A stretch of DNA of 64,000 nucleotides from Ficedula albicollis (lineage: Eukaryota > Chordata > Aves > Passeriformes > Muscicapidae). Under the pieces are notes generated by a model, which ran no database searches, was not told the origin of the DNA, and saw only the letters and a list, made by a program, of their open reading frames with translations. The stretch spans positions 59,459,762 through 59,523,761 of the forward strand of contig NC_021677.1 of NCBI RefSeq assembly GCF_000247815.1, read 5' to 3'. Position 1 is the first letter of the stretch. Every line of letters begins with the position of its first letter. Positions 23,541 through 38,300 of the stretch are shown in pieces. The position numbers and the translations under genes are program-made.

Positions 23541-26500
23541 TGTGCACACACACGACAGAGCCTCCAGGTGTCACCATCAACCCAAGCAAGAAAGAGGCAC
23601 AGCACAAACCATGCAGAAAAACCCCACCACAGACTCCTTCAGTCCCTGCTCCCCTGCCTGGGACAGACAGACAGGAGGGTTCCCAGCACACCTGGACAAA
23701 GTTCTCAAATCACAGACAAAATCAACCAATGTGGTTTTATAGCTGTGCATACAAGCATTTTGTATGGACATTAATGCTGCTGCAGACACATGGGTGATTC
23801 CCTGTGTGTAGGTGCTCATTACTTTTACATAAATATATATATATATAATCACCTATGTGTATACAGATATCAAGTTATGTTTATAACTTCATAACTTTTG
23901 GTCTGAATAATCACAAGTTCTTTGCCAACAACTTTACCTGAAGGTAAGAGCAAGGTGTGTTCTCCAGGGCCTTTTCTAACCATATACATATTCATCTCTT
24001 CCAGTACACATTCCTGTGTCCCATCCAGCTGATGAGCTGAGAAATGGAGCAATCAGCCCTGTAGAAAGGATCTGAGAGCACAGGCACAGGTGTTCCCAGA
24101 GAAGGAAGACAGCATGCCCTCAAGTCTATGTAGTCAGGTCAGTGTTGACTTTTCAAAGAATTGAGGTTGTCTCTTCTATTTCCCTTGGCTTGTTAAGTTC
24201 ATTTTATGGCTCTCTTTCAGCAATCTAAATTTGCCTGTTAAGAAAAAAAAAAAAAAAGGCTTAAAAAATCCCAACCCTGCCTCTTCTTCCCTTGAACTCT
24301 GCCCTCTCCTTACTGCCCACAAGATTAAGTGCATTCAGCGTTTCTGGGGAAGGAAAAGGCCCTCAGCTCTGCTCAAAGCAGGCATTTACATCCTCCCTGT
24401 CACAGCGTGGAGCTGTGATGCAGGATAGAGTCACAAGCAGAGTCAAGCACTGAGGCAGCAGAGGTGTGGGACCCGAGGGGCACTGCTGGTCACCCTTCCA
24501 GGGCTGCAGAGGGGTGTGCAGGGGGGCAGAGCACCCTCCAACCTAACCTTGTGCCTACAAATAAGTGGGGGGATATCTGGGAGCTGTTTGTTTAAACACG
24601 CCCTTCCCCATGAACACCACAAAAAACAAAAACAAAATAAAAACAAAAACAAAACAAAAAAGAACAAAAAACAAACAAAAAACCCCAAACCCAAACAAAC
24701 AAACAAAATAAAAACAAACAAACAAAAAAAATAAACCAAAAAAAACCCCACCAAAAACCCAAAAAATTTACCGAAGGAAATACCAGACTGTCGGGTACAG
24801 AGGTGTAGTTTTTACATGAAAAGACCCTCAGGGTTCTCCTGAGGATGAGTGTTCATCCTCACAAGGTTTGAGCAGGGCTGGAGGGATGGTGCCACAGAAG
24901 ATTAATGGATCTGTCCCAGCCATGGGTTGTCAGTTCAGTCAAGCACTGCTAATGCAGGATGCTGTCCCAAGACCTCTGTTAGCACAATGACGAAGCTTTT
25001 TTTAAGTCTTCTGTGTAAAAGGCATAATCCTTGTATGCCAATGGATCATATCCTTGAGATCCCTAGGGAGCAAGGCAAATGTGGAAAGAAAGGGAAAGGA
25101 AATCCCTTATTTCATAATGGTGCAAACAGACATGTCAGGAGAATTACATCAATATGCAGCACATGTGAAATTTAATACTCCTCCTAATGCATTTAGATGA
25201 GGCAAAATGTAAAGTCTGTACTGCCTCTGGGAATAATTCTGGTAGGAAGCTTTCACCACTAGGAACCAAGGTCTTTCTACTTACTCTGGAATTTGAGCCT
25301 TTGTTTTCAAAGCCTTCCTGAGAGACTTCAAAATCAAGTTTGTTATGTGTACGCTGCTCTTTGCAGATCTGTCTTCCAGAACGAAACACCAGTGCTCTTC
25401 CCAGCCATGCTGGTGTAAATGAAGAGCAGAGCAGTTGAAAATCAGTCAAATACTCACAAGGGTTCATCCAACCTGCAAAAGTGGAGAGGCTTTGCACTAC
25501 AGAAAACCAAGATAAGCAAACAAAACAGAATCCTTATCCTTTGCATGGTATCAGCTGGCATTGCTGCAAGAGTGCCTCAGACTTGCATGGATTTCCACCA
25601 GCTTTGCCTCTGGCCTGTAAGACTCTCAAAGGCTTATAAACACAATATTTGATTTGGAGTTCTTGCAGACAGGAGGAGCCTGAAGTCTTCTCGCTGGTTT
25701 CCCTCCCTTTGATCAAACCATGGATATGGAATTCAGCAAAGGATACGGCTCAGATGTGGCTTGAATTCAGACAAGTGACTTGAAGTGATGATTTCCCCCC
25801 CTACCAGGCTGCAGATGATCGATGTATTATGCATGAAACTAGTGCCAGGCACAGATGGGGTGGGAGTAGAAGGTGTGAGCTGATAATGACAGCAGCCAAG
25901 TTCTGCTAGAAAAGACTCCACAACACACTTGCATGTTGGGCAGGAAAAGGATGCAACATGCATGAGAGGCTACACATGGTTTAAAGGGTCAAACAGATTA
26001 ATTACGGTCAAAACTGGGATTTATGCAAAGATTTGAGTGGCGTGGTTGCCAGAGGGAAGAGGGACTTAGCCTTGATGATTCAAGGAATCATCTTCCAATC
26101 TTGTGTTCTTGAATAACCATTAGGGAGCTGAGTAAAACACGTTTTCTGGGGTTTAAAAGCTGAAGACAGGGAATCCAAAGGGGTGACATAGTACTGCATC
26201 AGATATTGCCTTCAGCAGGATCCTGGCTCGTGCTCAGCACAGTGCTGAGAACTTGGCACCAGGTCCAAAGCTGAAACAAACAGGAATTTCTTCGTGGACA
26301 TTTCTAGGGTTTGGATCCAAGCCACTGAAGACCAGCATGCAGGGCCTAATCCCTAAAAAACAGTCAATGTTTGGATGGGAAGCATGTCACTGAGTTGGAG
26401 CCAGGTGGGTGCAGACTTCCGTGGGAGGATGAGTGGAGAGAGCTCTGGCATCATCTGCAAAAGGACCTGATGCTGTGGGAGAGAGCTCAGCAAGTGTAAA

Positions 26501-27087
26501 AACCCATGAGGAAGCAGTGATGGCCCAAGGAAAAGCCCACAATTTCCCTGGTTGTCCTTGGAGCACTCTGGAGATCATTGCAAGACCAGGCACTTGAAAT
26601 AATCTGCTTCCCTTCTATGTCTGAACCATGAGAAGGGGATAGTCTGTTCCTCACACAGCTTCTCTGAAGAAACTCCAGCCTTGAGCACAGCCCTGACAGC
26701 TGGCAAGATGCCATTGGCTTTGCCAAATCTGACCACAGCTGGTCCCTGGTACAATAAAATGTTGAATCACCAGAATCTGAGAATGTGCTTGTCTGGAGGG
26801 TCACCAAGAAAAATCAGCAAAGACTTGCTGGCAGCTTGCAATGTTTGCCAGTTCCAGGCTCTGTGGAAACCTGACCTTTAAAATTTCCTCCAAACAGGGC
26901 TCAGATGCTCAAATTTGCCAGTGGGAATAAGAATTTCTGATAACACCACCCAACTTAAGCTTGCAAAGAAACCTCAAGTAGAGAGAGCATCACAAGGAAT
27001 AAAGGTTTGTCTCACAAAATTCCCATGCCCCAAGGGGTTGCAACCTTCTCACCAAAAGCCAAGAACAAATGTGTGACAGAAAGGAGG
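23541..27087. other. Intergenic sequence, no gene recognised
   Basis: Contains a short TA dinucleotide run near 23830, an A run near 24242 and the A-rich block 24615-24775. No exon, RNA gene or transposon frame can be supported. Confidence 0.55.
24615..24775. repeat. A-rich (AAAC)n-like simple sequence
   Basis: About 160 bases made of A runs interrupted by single C or CC, with AAAC and AAAAC words. The lysine/asparagine frame through it is a composition effect. Confidence 0.9.
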
Positions 27088-27330
27088 CATTGGGGTACTG
27101 GAATAGCTCATCATCCATGGTGTTCATGAGTGACCTGTCAGCTCTGCCAGCCACTGGGTTGTTTCTGCTTCCCCTGATCTGCCAGCTCAGCAACAGGGAT
27201 CCCCACTGCATTGGGGTACTGGAATAGCTCAGCATCATCCATGGTGTTCATGAGTGACCTGTCAGCTCTGCCAGCCACTGGGTTGTTTCTGCTTCCCCTG
27301 ATCTGCCAGCTCAGCAACAGGGATCCCCAC
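27088..27330. repeat. Two-copy tandem repeat, 121-bp unit
   Basis: CATTGGGGTACTGGAATAGC begins copies at 27088 and 27209. The copies are almost identical; the second carries three extra bases (AGC/ATC region). Confidence 0.94.
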
Positions 27331-27429
27331 ATATCCTGAGACACCTTCAAACAGGCTTCCCTGCCACTGCAGCCCAGCACAGTCTCCCCAAAGTACAGGA
27401 GGACCTGAAGGGCTTGAGGAAGATCAGTT

Positions 27430-27605
27430 TCACTGGTTGCCCAAAAAAAGCTGTGGCTGTCCCATCCCTGGAAGAGCTGGATGGGGCTTGGAGCAGCCTG
27501 GTGTCGTGGAAGGCGTCCCTGCCCATGGAACTGGGAGGGGATGGATCTGGGGGATCTGTAAGATCTCTTCCAAGCCAAACTATTCAGTGCTTTCTATGAT
27601 TACGG
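27430..27605 (+). mobile_element. CR1 LINE, truncated 3' end
   Basis: Shows the CR1 words 'tggctgtcccatccctgg', 'ggggcttggagcagcctgg', 'cgtccctgcccatgg' and the decayed terminal 'tttctatgattacg'. It directly follows the 121-bp tandem repeat. Confidence 0.85.
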
Positions 27606-28778
27606 TGATTTCACTAGTTTTACACCCAGTCAAGACCTGCCACAGACTAGTAAAAGCCCCTTCATTCCCATTCTAGCTGTCCTTAAGGTCCATTTGTGTT
27701 GCTAGCACCATCAAGACCTGCACATCAGTCTGGATCCAGCCTCCATCTATCCTGCATCCTTATCTCACGCATTTTCAAGGAGCTCAGCAGAAATTTATGG
27801 ATCAAAGCTAATCGATAATACCAGAGCCCTTTCACCATATTGCTTTCACTAAATTACTGCATCCTTTAAAAACAGAAATCTTAGCAGACCGCAGTACAAT
27901 GCCAGACAGACTGTCACTTCCAAATTATGTTTATTTATTCTCCCTCTGCCTCTTGGCTGGCCCCATTACCAGCATATCTCAGTGTCTCTCAGTCATCAGC
28001 ATATTTGCCTCCCCTCCCTTCCCCCTACCCCGAGGTACATGTCTCCTCTCAAGTACAAAGTGGACTGACACGGCAAGTTTTTGAGCCTATTTAACACTGG
28101 CATTACCTGAGGAGAACTAGATTCAGTGACAGAGCTCCAGAATTAATTACATGAAGGTGAATTCCTGTCACAGAGCCTGGCACGGTGTCACTGCTAACAT
28201 TTTAGCAGCCAGTCCCTGGCCCTCGACTGCCTTTGTGCAGTGTAAAGCAATTATTTGTACCTGCTTGGTGAAACGTGTCAGCCCCTTCAGAGGTGCTGTG
28301 ACACAGCAAACACGCTCCAACCCTTGTTATTCACAAGGAAAAGGGTGTGGGGTGGATCTAAGTCACTGGTGCTGTTCTGCTGAAGCCCTTCAGGGATCTG
28401 AGTGCAGCAGTTTGGGAATAACCTACACAGAGAACACCTTGCAGATGAGATGCAGCCAGGAGCAGTGATTTGGCCCAAAGCAGAAATGGGACTCGAGGCC
28501 AAGGAAGCAAAGTGTGAATCTCAAACAAGCACGTCCTTGCTGAGCCCCACCAGCAGGGAGGAATGGCAGACTGAACCCCCTCTTTCACCTCCCATTTGTC
28601 AAGCATTTTCAGTCCTTTTCTCTCCCTTTTCACCTCCTGCATCCCAAGGGTACCCCTGGTGGAAACTCTTTTCAACTCTCACCGCAGGTCCAACTGCTCT
28701 CCCTTTCCATGCTGCAGCTGTTATAGCTGACACATTCTGACCACATTCCTTCTTTATTCTCACCACATCACCCCCCCC
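27606..28778. other. Intergenic sequence, no gene recognised
   Basis: Contains short open frames only. It ends in eight Cs that lead into a poly-A and poly-G block. Confidence 0.55.
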
Positions 28779-29693
<915 letters not shown>

Positions 29694-32600
29694 GAAGACC
29701 TGTTCTGGGGTTTTCTTTGCATACCTGCATTACAAATCTGCACAGAGCTGAGCTGACTCTGGGGTTAACCTGTAAAGTCTGTTAGAGATGATCCTAGGAG
29801 ACCAGAGAGGGAAAACAGGGAAAGTTGCATTACAGCCTGGAGCAAGGAAGGGAAACAGTGTTTATCCCCTCCACTGCAGCATGCTCCAGGGAGAGGAAGG
29901 AGGGATGGAGGGATGAGGTTTGTTACAGTGGAGAGCAAAGGGAATCGACTGCATAAAGGAGAGATTGAGGCACAGGGCAGAAACAAGTATTGGAGAGGAC
30001 ATCTCTGACTTTCCTGGAGGAAAGGACCTGTCTGCACATCCCAAATTCTCTCTCCATTGGGACTAGCAGGCACTGTGGGGCTCTTCTAAGACAGAGCAGA
30101 TCAAACCCTTTGGGGTTTAGTCAGATCTCCTGGACCTCCCCAAACTGAGGATCATGTGTGGAGCACCTCGAGGCAGAAGTGCTGAAGACCATACTGCTGC
30201 TGGGCAGAAGGTTCCACTGGGGGTATGGGGTGACCTCCCCATGCAGAGGGGGACAGGAGGAGCCACCAGCCCAGCCCCAAGAGAGGAAGTTTTCCAGCTG
30301 ATGGGCAGGAAAATGGGGCTATTCTCAGTGAGCTCAGAAACAAAGTCCTTTCTCATTAGGGAGGAATTCAATGGGCCTCTCTGGGAATCAGCGCTGCAGC
30401 ACGCAAAAGGTCAGGTCTCGTTCTGGAAGCCTTTTCTCCTTCTGCCAGCAGGAAAAAATATTTTAAAATATTCCCAGAAGAGCCCTGTACTCCCTTCCAA
30501 ATACAAAAAGGAGGAAATCACCTCAATGTGGGCAGCGGTGCTGTGGTGGGGATGGCAAATCTCCCTGTCCAGCCCATGGGACCCTCTTCCCTTTGCACCT
30601 GACTGCTTTGTTCTGAAAGGACCATGGCTAATTAAGAGGGGAAGGAACAATGGGAACATCCTATTCCCTTCACAGGGCACAGTGCAGAGATTGCCACATC
30701 TGTGGAGACCCTGCCAGCATCAGCTGCCACGGTGTGGCTGTCTGATGTGAGAGTTTTGTAGGGTAATTCCGTCTGTTTGGCTGTCCCAGTGACACCCCTG
30801 TGCTGTCACTGGCCTGGGTCTGCCTGCCCCAGTCAGTGTAAAGTCTCCCAGTGCTGCAGTAACCCACAGAAATGTGCTTTCCAGCCTCATCCTGGGGTGT
30901 AGACACATGGAGTCTACTCTGGCAATCAGAGCCATGTCAACACAAAAGTTTTTCACCTTCATGACCAGCTACCACCACTCAATTCTGCTTTTGTAGCCTC
31001 TGAAAAATCAGATTCCTCAAGACCCGTGGAAATCCTATGTTATGTCCCATAGCCCAGCATATCCAACCTTTACTGAAATCATTTTGAGTCCATGTTACAT
31101 GGGATAACTGAAAATGGTCCGCTGTCTATTGTAATCTTTCTGTGCCAGTCCTCTTTGATTCTCAAATTGTTTGCGAATATGAAACTCCACTTCTGTGATC
31201 GAGGCAAATTATTTGCTTAACATAATTTACAGTTACTCTGAACTCAGCATGTTGACTAGGTAGTTTTATGGATTTCCAAATGGACTTGTGGAGAGCTTTA
31301 ATCACACATTGTCCAAACCCCAGGACCTGAACTGAGGGAGTTTTGTTTCAGCTCCCATCAGCTACAGAGGTCACAGTTAAGTAAAATCGGCTTAAGCTGG
31401 GATTGGAAAGCTGTGTCTGCTACATTAGCAGAGAGATCAGATGACAGATTTGGTCTGGCCTCATTATCTAGCCATAAAAATGTAAGGGCCTGAAGTATTT
31501 AGGGAATAGGAATGCAGAGAGCAGGAGGGATTTCTGGAGGATCTCTATGCAGTATTTGCTGTCTGGGAAAATGAGACCAAAGGACCCCCCCACCCAAACT
31601 GTCTGATGTGAGCTCTTATCTCCAACAACAAACTGAAAGCAGGAGAATCACTCTCTTCCTTTTGCAAACAGTTCAGGGAACAGGGGCTCCTGTATGTCTA
31701 CAACATCTTGCATTTATTTTTAGCTTCATCTGTTTGGCTAGTGAGGTCACTGGAGCCCAGGCTCAAACGTGTTCCCTGACCTGCCAAAGCTCTGGCTTGC
31801 CTGTAGCTATGCAGACCCCAAAGAAACAGAGCTGATGTGCAAGGGAATTTTATTTCCGTGTTTTATGCTAGACCTCAAATCACTCATTTATTGCAACATT
31901 CTTCTTTGGGTATGAAAAATTCCAAAATACACTTTGAGCAGTTTTGATCCAAAAAAATTTGATGGGGTTATTTGCTGGCTGAAGTAACCCCTGCGCTTTT
32001 TCCAGTCATTCTGCATTTAGGATTTAATTTGCACAGTTCAAGGATTCAATCACAATTTCCAGCCTTTGGTATAAGGAAAACACAAACAAACAAAAAATCC
32101 ATCCTTCCTTCATGCCAGAGTTGGGAAGTATTATCCAAATCACTGCTAGTGTCAGGGTACCTGGAGCCACCACCTTCCATCATCCCCATCCTCATCTAAG
32201 CTAGAAAACGAGTTTGTGGGGGAAAACTTCCTCATGGAGCTGCAGAGGTATTAGCAAATAATGCTTTTTGGAATGATAGCTTGTTCTGCAAATGCATGAA
32301 TTCCTAATGGAGTCCCCAAGCCCAGGGCTGGGAGCATGGCAGGACAGAGGTGCTGGAGAACAGGCAAAATTCATCTCTGCTCCCCCAGTCAGCTGGGGCT
32401 GAGGAGCCTGCAGGAAGCTCAGCAGGTGAGAGGGGAGCAGCACAGCCCTGGGTCATGCAGGGTGAACTCTTGTCCTGACAGGCTTTTTGAGTGCTCTGCT
32501 GGGAACCACGAGCACACTGCTTAAACCTGGCCTCCACAGCTCCTGCTCAGAGAAAAGATGTTCCCCAAGGAGAAAAACACCTCCAGAAATGTGCATCTGT

Positions 32601-33299
32601 CCTTATTTTCACACCTTGAGTTATTCTGGGAAAAGCCCTTTTCTAAATGCTGACATAACCCTCTCTTTCCCCAGGGAAATATTCATGTAGCTGCAGGTGA
32701 CTGAGTTAGGGAAGCTCAGAAAAAGTTCCTTAGAAGGTGAGGGACTACCCATGTGCAGATTTTAGAGCTCCTGCAAATGCAAAACAAAATGTCCCTGCAG
32801 GGTGACTGGAGCTAATGTGCTTTGCTTTACATTTGCATTTGGCTCAGAGTCACACAGAGGCTTCTTGCTGGGGCAAAAGTGATAAAGAATTAAGCTCCTA
32901 TTACTCAACTGCTTGCAAGTACTTGCTATATCTCTGGTGGAAAAAAAATGTTGCAGAAAAAGCACACCTCTTCCTCATATGGAACCAGAAAATGTTAAAG
33001 ATTTGGTTCAGCTCTCCTCCTCTCTGTTCAGTGTCTCTGATGTTCACACACCAAGAAGAAATTCCCACTTTTCTATTACCAGAATAACAAATATTTCTGC
33101 AAGCAGTGTTATTCATCCAGACAAGGCATGGTCACTGCCAAAGCAGATTATATGAATCAAGCTACTTAACTAAGAAAATGACAATTTGATGACTTTCATT
33201 AGATCTTCTGGGTGGTTTTTTTCATTATTTCTGTCACCTATCCTAAACTGCTGAGAAATATCACCTCCTTCCCAGAATATCAAGAGAATGACTTATCAT
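29694..33299. other. Intergenic sequence, no gene recognised
   Basis: The longest frame is 198 codons at 30154-30750 (+), with no domain, no splice-site logic and overlapping antisense frames, so I treat it as chance. No transposon was recognised. Confidence 0.5.
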
Positions 33300-33465
33300 G
33301 GAGTCATAGAATTGTTGAATGGTTTGGGTTTGAAGGGATCTTAAAGATCTTCTCATTCCAGCCCCCTGCCATGGGCAGGGACACCTTCCACTAATTCAGG
33401 TTGATTAGAGCCCCATCCGAGCTGGCTTTGAGCACTCCCAGGGATGAAGCCTTATTAGGGCAGAT
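33300..33465 (-). mobile_element. CR1 LINE, 3' end on minus strand
   Basis: Begins with the inverted tail (GAGTCATAGAATTGTTGAAT), followed by 'ggtttgggtttgaaggga' and 'ccctgccatgggcagggac', the CR1 3' words in reverse complement. Confidence 0.87.
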
Positions 33466-33923
33466 ATGGATATCCCCATGGATCCCCTACCTATTTGCTA
33501 GTCACTGGTCAGAACTGCAGATCATTTGAGATTTAGTTAATTGTTGAAAAGTTTTGATAATCAGATTAGCCAGTGGGTGACAGTATAAATGGCACATACA
33601 TGATTTGCAGAGGAAACTCACTGTAAACTGCTTGGAGACCTGTGCTGTGGAAAAGAAGCCATTTAAGATTTCCAGCCACACAGACCAAAGTATCCAGGCT
33701 CATTCTGAGTTGTTTGAGAATGGGCAGGAAAAAAAATAGAAGAAAATCCCCTGATAATTCATCTGTGGAGGGTAATTCACTGGGTCTAATCAGAGCAAAC
33801 ATCTCTATGGCTGGAATGCTGAAATAAATTAAATATAAAGCCTTCAAGGTCATAGCTTCCCAAGCTAATAATGCAGCACTACTGTGCTCAGGTGGAGACA
33901 CTGTGCTCCACTGTGAAAAATCC

Positions 33924-34075
33924 CCATCAGCTGGGTGGAATGGGAATATTTCAGGCAGTGATCAGGCCTGCCTGAAATAAAATGGAGCAAATAGAGGATC
34001 CATCAGCTGGGTGGAATGGGAATATTTCAAGCAGTGATCAGACCTGCCTGAAATAAAATGGAGCAAATAGAGGAT
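33924..34075. repeat. Two-copy tandem repeat, 76-bp unit
   Basis: CCATCAGCTGGGTGGAATGG begins both copies (33924 and 34000). They differ at about two positions. Confidence 0.95.
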
Positions 34076-34820
34076 ATAGAGGATTCAATCTTCAGACTTT
34101 AGCAGCTCAGTAAAAGAAGTTTAGACACTCAGATTGGAAATAAAATACATTAAAAAAAGACATTTGCGTTTGGGGTGGGGGAGAGGTGAGTGAGGAGAGT
34201 TTGGAGAATGCTGCTAGCAAGTGTAAGCTGTAAGATGCAAACCTTGCTGTTCTGCTTCCAAATGCTGATGCAGAAGCAATTAGACATTTCAGGAGCGGGC
34301 AGGTTACACATCCCAACTCCTGCAGGCACCAACCCCCTGGCTCAGAGGTTTATCACCCCAGGCAGCCCCAGCTGACCAGAGCTTCCAGCCCACCAGATGT
34401 GAGCACAGCCACGCCTCTGCCTTTCCAGTGCCAGCCCTCACGAGGTGGGGCTGCAGGAACAACAAATGCCACCTTGGCACGGAGCAGGGCTCAGCTGAAG
34501 GCAGCCAGCAGGAGATGGGTCAGGGGCAGATGAGGAGGAAGCAGGGGAGACCCCAGACAGGCACAGAGCAGTGCAGGAGGTCTCCTGGCCCAGACAGCTG
34601 GGTGGACACTCTGCAAGGATCCTGGTTTCTGGTGAAGTCCTGAGCTTTGAGTCACCCTGGTTATTGTCATCCTGAAATTCCTGGAAGTCTGCCCCATGCC
34701 AAAAGGTGATGCCCTGAGATTTCTTTGCTACCACAAGTTTGGTTTTTTTTTTACTGTTCTGTTGATTTTGATGTCAGCAGAGAATCTTTCCATAGCAGGA
34801 TTGAAAATGTCTCTAGTTTT
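34076..34820. other. Intergenic sequence, no gene recognised
   Basis: A GC-richer patch at 34300-34640 has overlapping short frames on both strands and no recognised domain. Confidence 0.5.
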
Positions 34821-35322
34821 GTTTTATTTTATTATTTTATTTTATTTTATTTTATTTTATTTTATTTTATTTTATTTTATTTTATTTTATTTTATTTTAT
34901 TTTATTTTATTTTATTTTATTTTATTTTATTTTATTTTATTTTATTTTATTTTATTTTATTTTATTTTATTTTATTTTATTTTATTTTATTTTATTTTAT
35001 TTTATTTTATTTTATTTTATTTTATTTTATTTTATTTTATTTTATTTTATTTTATTTTATTTTATTTTATTTTATTTTATTTTATTTTATTTTATTTTAT
35101 TTTATTTTATTTTATTTTATTTTATTTTATTTTATTTTATTTTATTTTATTTTATTTTATTTTACTTTATTTTATTTTATTTTATTTTATTACATTTCAT
35201 TTCATTTCACTTCATTTCATTTCATTTCATTTCATTTCATTTCATTTCATTTCATTTTTTTGCTTTATTTTATTTTATTTCATTTAATTTCATTTTTTTT
35301 TGTTTTATTTTATTTTGTTTTG
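34821..35322. repeat. TTTTA/TTTCA pentanucleotide array
   Basis: The core is 66 uninterrupted TTTTA units (34835-35164). One CTTTA and a few more TTTTA units follow, then twelve TTTCA-type units (35195-35254, one being CTTCA), then decaying mixed T-rich repeats to about 35322. The Ile-Leu-Phe-Tyr frames across it are not genes. It lies in intergenic DNA about 20 kb after the channel gene. Confidence 0.97.
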
Positions 35323-38300
35323 ATTAATATGCATTTCACAGCCTCCCTAACTTCACACACTCATGCCTGTGAATCTCACCATTCAAAATGACTGCTTCAC
35401 CCTAGCTGTTAATTTAAAATTAGATCCTGTGCCTATATATGCACACACACACACAGTGCCATGCACTTTGGTTTAGTCTCCTCTGCATATGTTATAGCAC
35501 AGACATGAAAGATGTGACCACAGACCTGTTTGTGTGCCCTCCATCAGACCCTGCTTTGCTCCATCCATAATGACCCAGATCCTCACACAGGGTGGTTGCT
35601 GGGCATTTCTCTCCCTGTTCATCACTCAGCCTCTCACGCCCCTTCCCTTTGCACACCTTCCTAACCCTGGGCTCAGCATCCCTATGAAGTGCTCTCTCTT
35701 TGAGACTGAAAACCTCAGCAGCACTAATGGCTGTACCTTCAGCAGAGCCCTGTGCCACAGAGCAATACCATTATCCCCAGTTTTGGAGAGGGGGAGAGGA
35801 GTTGCAGAGAGAGGAAGGTCAACAGCATTAAAAGCATCTGCTAATTTGAGACAGCACAAGGCTGGATTTTTCAGAGTGCTTTTTTCCACAGCACTTTGCT
35901 TGGTCAGAGTACAGGTGGCCTTTGACTGAATCTGCAATTGTGAGAGCTTCACCCTGGTGTCTGGCAGAAGGGGGTCACAAGCTGGGGACCAAAGCCACCA
36001 GCAGCATGCAATTAGTGCCATTTCTGAGGGGCCTGATCTCTCTGATCAGACACACACAGCAAAATCCCCATCTTGAAGCAGGCTGGGCTGGCAAAGCTCT
36101 TAAAAAACAAACACTGCATCTTCTGATGGAAAATATCACATCTCTCGGCTGTGGCTGAACAGTTTCCAACTTGTGGCTTGTTTCTCTGGGAATTCAAGCC
36201 TACCAGGAAGGTGCTTAGATTGCTGTAAACCATTCATGCCTCCACTGGAAAAACCTGGGTGTGAAAATCAAAGCTGTGAAAACCACCAAATTTTGCACAG
36301 ATGCCACAACAATAAAAAATAAAGAGCAGGCAAGAGGCTTTTCAATGAGCTCATCAGCTGAGTTGTCAGCAGGAAAACAGGGTTTCCCTTTTTTCCAAAA
36401 CAGGAGGTTCTTTTGCCAATACCTATCTGTGTTGTGGTCCATCATATTGGGGATGCTGCTTCTTCCTCTTCTCTGCTCTTTTTCCCAGCACAGCCATAAA
36501 ATCTGATAGTTCAAGTGGTTATCTCCAACATCTAGACACCCTGTCAGAAAAAAGTTGTCCTACATGTTCAGAGAAAAAGTTAAGGACAAACAGATTGAAA
36601 ATCCAAGGGATTGGGAGGGGAACCTTCTCCCTCTGCTTCCTGTGGTTACACAAACTCAAGTCTTATAATAAAAGTATGTAATTCCCCATTTTCTGCCAAA
36701 CTTCCCATTGTTTCTTTAACCTGAGGTAAGATTCCATGGCTTTTTTCTGGGCTTTCCTTTTTTGCTTATGCAGAGCAATAACTGTACCAGCACAGGTTTC
36801 AGCTGGTGCTTACAGAAAATTCCACCTGATCACGTTTATGATCCAGGTTTTTTAAAGTAAAACTAGTTTCATCAGGCTCAGCACTAGATAAGGGCATGTG
36901 CTGGCCAAAATCTGAAATGCTGCTGAAGAATTTGGTTTTTATGCTTTCCAACCTTTTTCTGAATTTGCTGGGGAAGGAATAAAAACGATAGAAAGCAAAT
37001 TGGTTTCGATATTCCCTAAAATTCACCCTTCTCATTTATAAAATGGTGGGTTTTTTTCCCCAATGTTCAAAATAAAGAGTAAATTGCAATGGAAAACTCA
37101 TGAAAATTCTGTTTCTGGGCCTTATGTAGAGGTTCCCCTCTAGGGCAGGGGTTTGCCCTGTGTGATGCTGAGACTTCAGGGGCATGTCCTGGATTTTGGC
37201 AGGGTGTCAGCCTTGCTTCTCACCTTTATTTGGCTGCAGGCCCATTCACTTGGAGCCCCTACAGCCTTTTTCAAAGCCCAGAAGCATCAGCAGGGGGATT
37301 TCTCACTAATCCAAGGAGCCTGAGGTGTGGATGCCAGTTTATAAAGCTGTGGTGGAGGAGAGAGGCACTGAGGGAGGTGGGGGAGGGATCTGCTCTGGTG
37401 CTTCAGGGTTAAATTTAGGTAAATTGTGCTCACAAAGTAAAGTGTAGGAAATTAGGAGCAGTGACAGACTGGCCCCAAAAGCAGTGATTTGGGTTAAAAC
37501 AGACTGTTGATGCAGCTGCACCCATCAGGAGCCACCTCACCTTGGAAATGCAGCTCTGAGAGCCCCCCTTGGCAAAAAACCAAGAGGTTTCAAGGAGAAA
37601 ACTCTCCTCCAGGGAGATGTGGTCCCCACCTGTGTTTCATCAACCCCCTCAACAAAATCTAGCAAAAGCAGCAGAATGACCAGGTTTTGCCTCATGTGCT
37701 CATTCCAGCACCAGCCTGGTCCCAGAAATGGGGGACCTGGTGAGGCAGAACTGGGAAGGAAAAACCTGTTTTTAGGGAACTAATGAGAAAACCACCTTAC
37801 TGATTTTGGCACACATATTGCTCAAACCACCAGAAAAGAGTAAGGACTTTGTTCCACCCTCATCATCATTCATATCTAGTGAATTGGCAAGGATTTAGCA
37901 CATTGCCAGTATTTCCACATATGCAAAAAAACCCCAGTACCCCCCCAAAAAAGCTCTGTAGCCCATTACTCACATCCCCAGAGAAATCATAATAAGAGAC
38001 ACAGAGTTTACCACCTCCAAGCAGGAAATAGCTGCCTTTCTAATGCTTGCTAATTGCTTCACTTAAAACTAGTTTGATTACTTGGCACTGAGACAGTATT
38101 TTAAACCTGAATTATTGCTTGGAACTTTCCTTTCACCTACCAAGAGCCCAGGCCATTAAAAATGTGTAGCAAAGGTCTCCCTGTGAGGTGCAGGATTGCC
38201 TGTTAACTCTTTCATGAATGATAAGAGATGTTTGGCATCTAGGATAACTTTTTATCTTGTAATATTTTATTAATAAGAGGTGCCATTTAATAATACTGGG

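Noticed and set aside
23826..23850. TA dinucleotide run and neighbouring simple repeats as a functional element
   Set aside because: Ordinary short microsatellite with no further structure.
30154..30750. 198-residue open frame on + strand
   Set aside because: No domain, signal or splice context; antisense frames of similar length overlap it. Length is compatible with chance in 64 kb.
34696..35391. 231-residue frame with FILFY repeats
   Set aside because: Translation of the TTTTA/TTTCA simple repeat; the pentanucleotide keeps every frame open.
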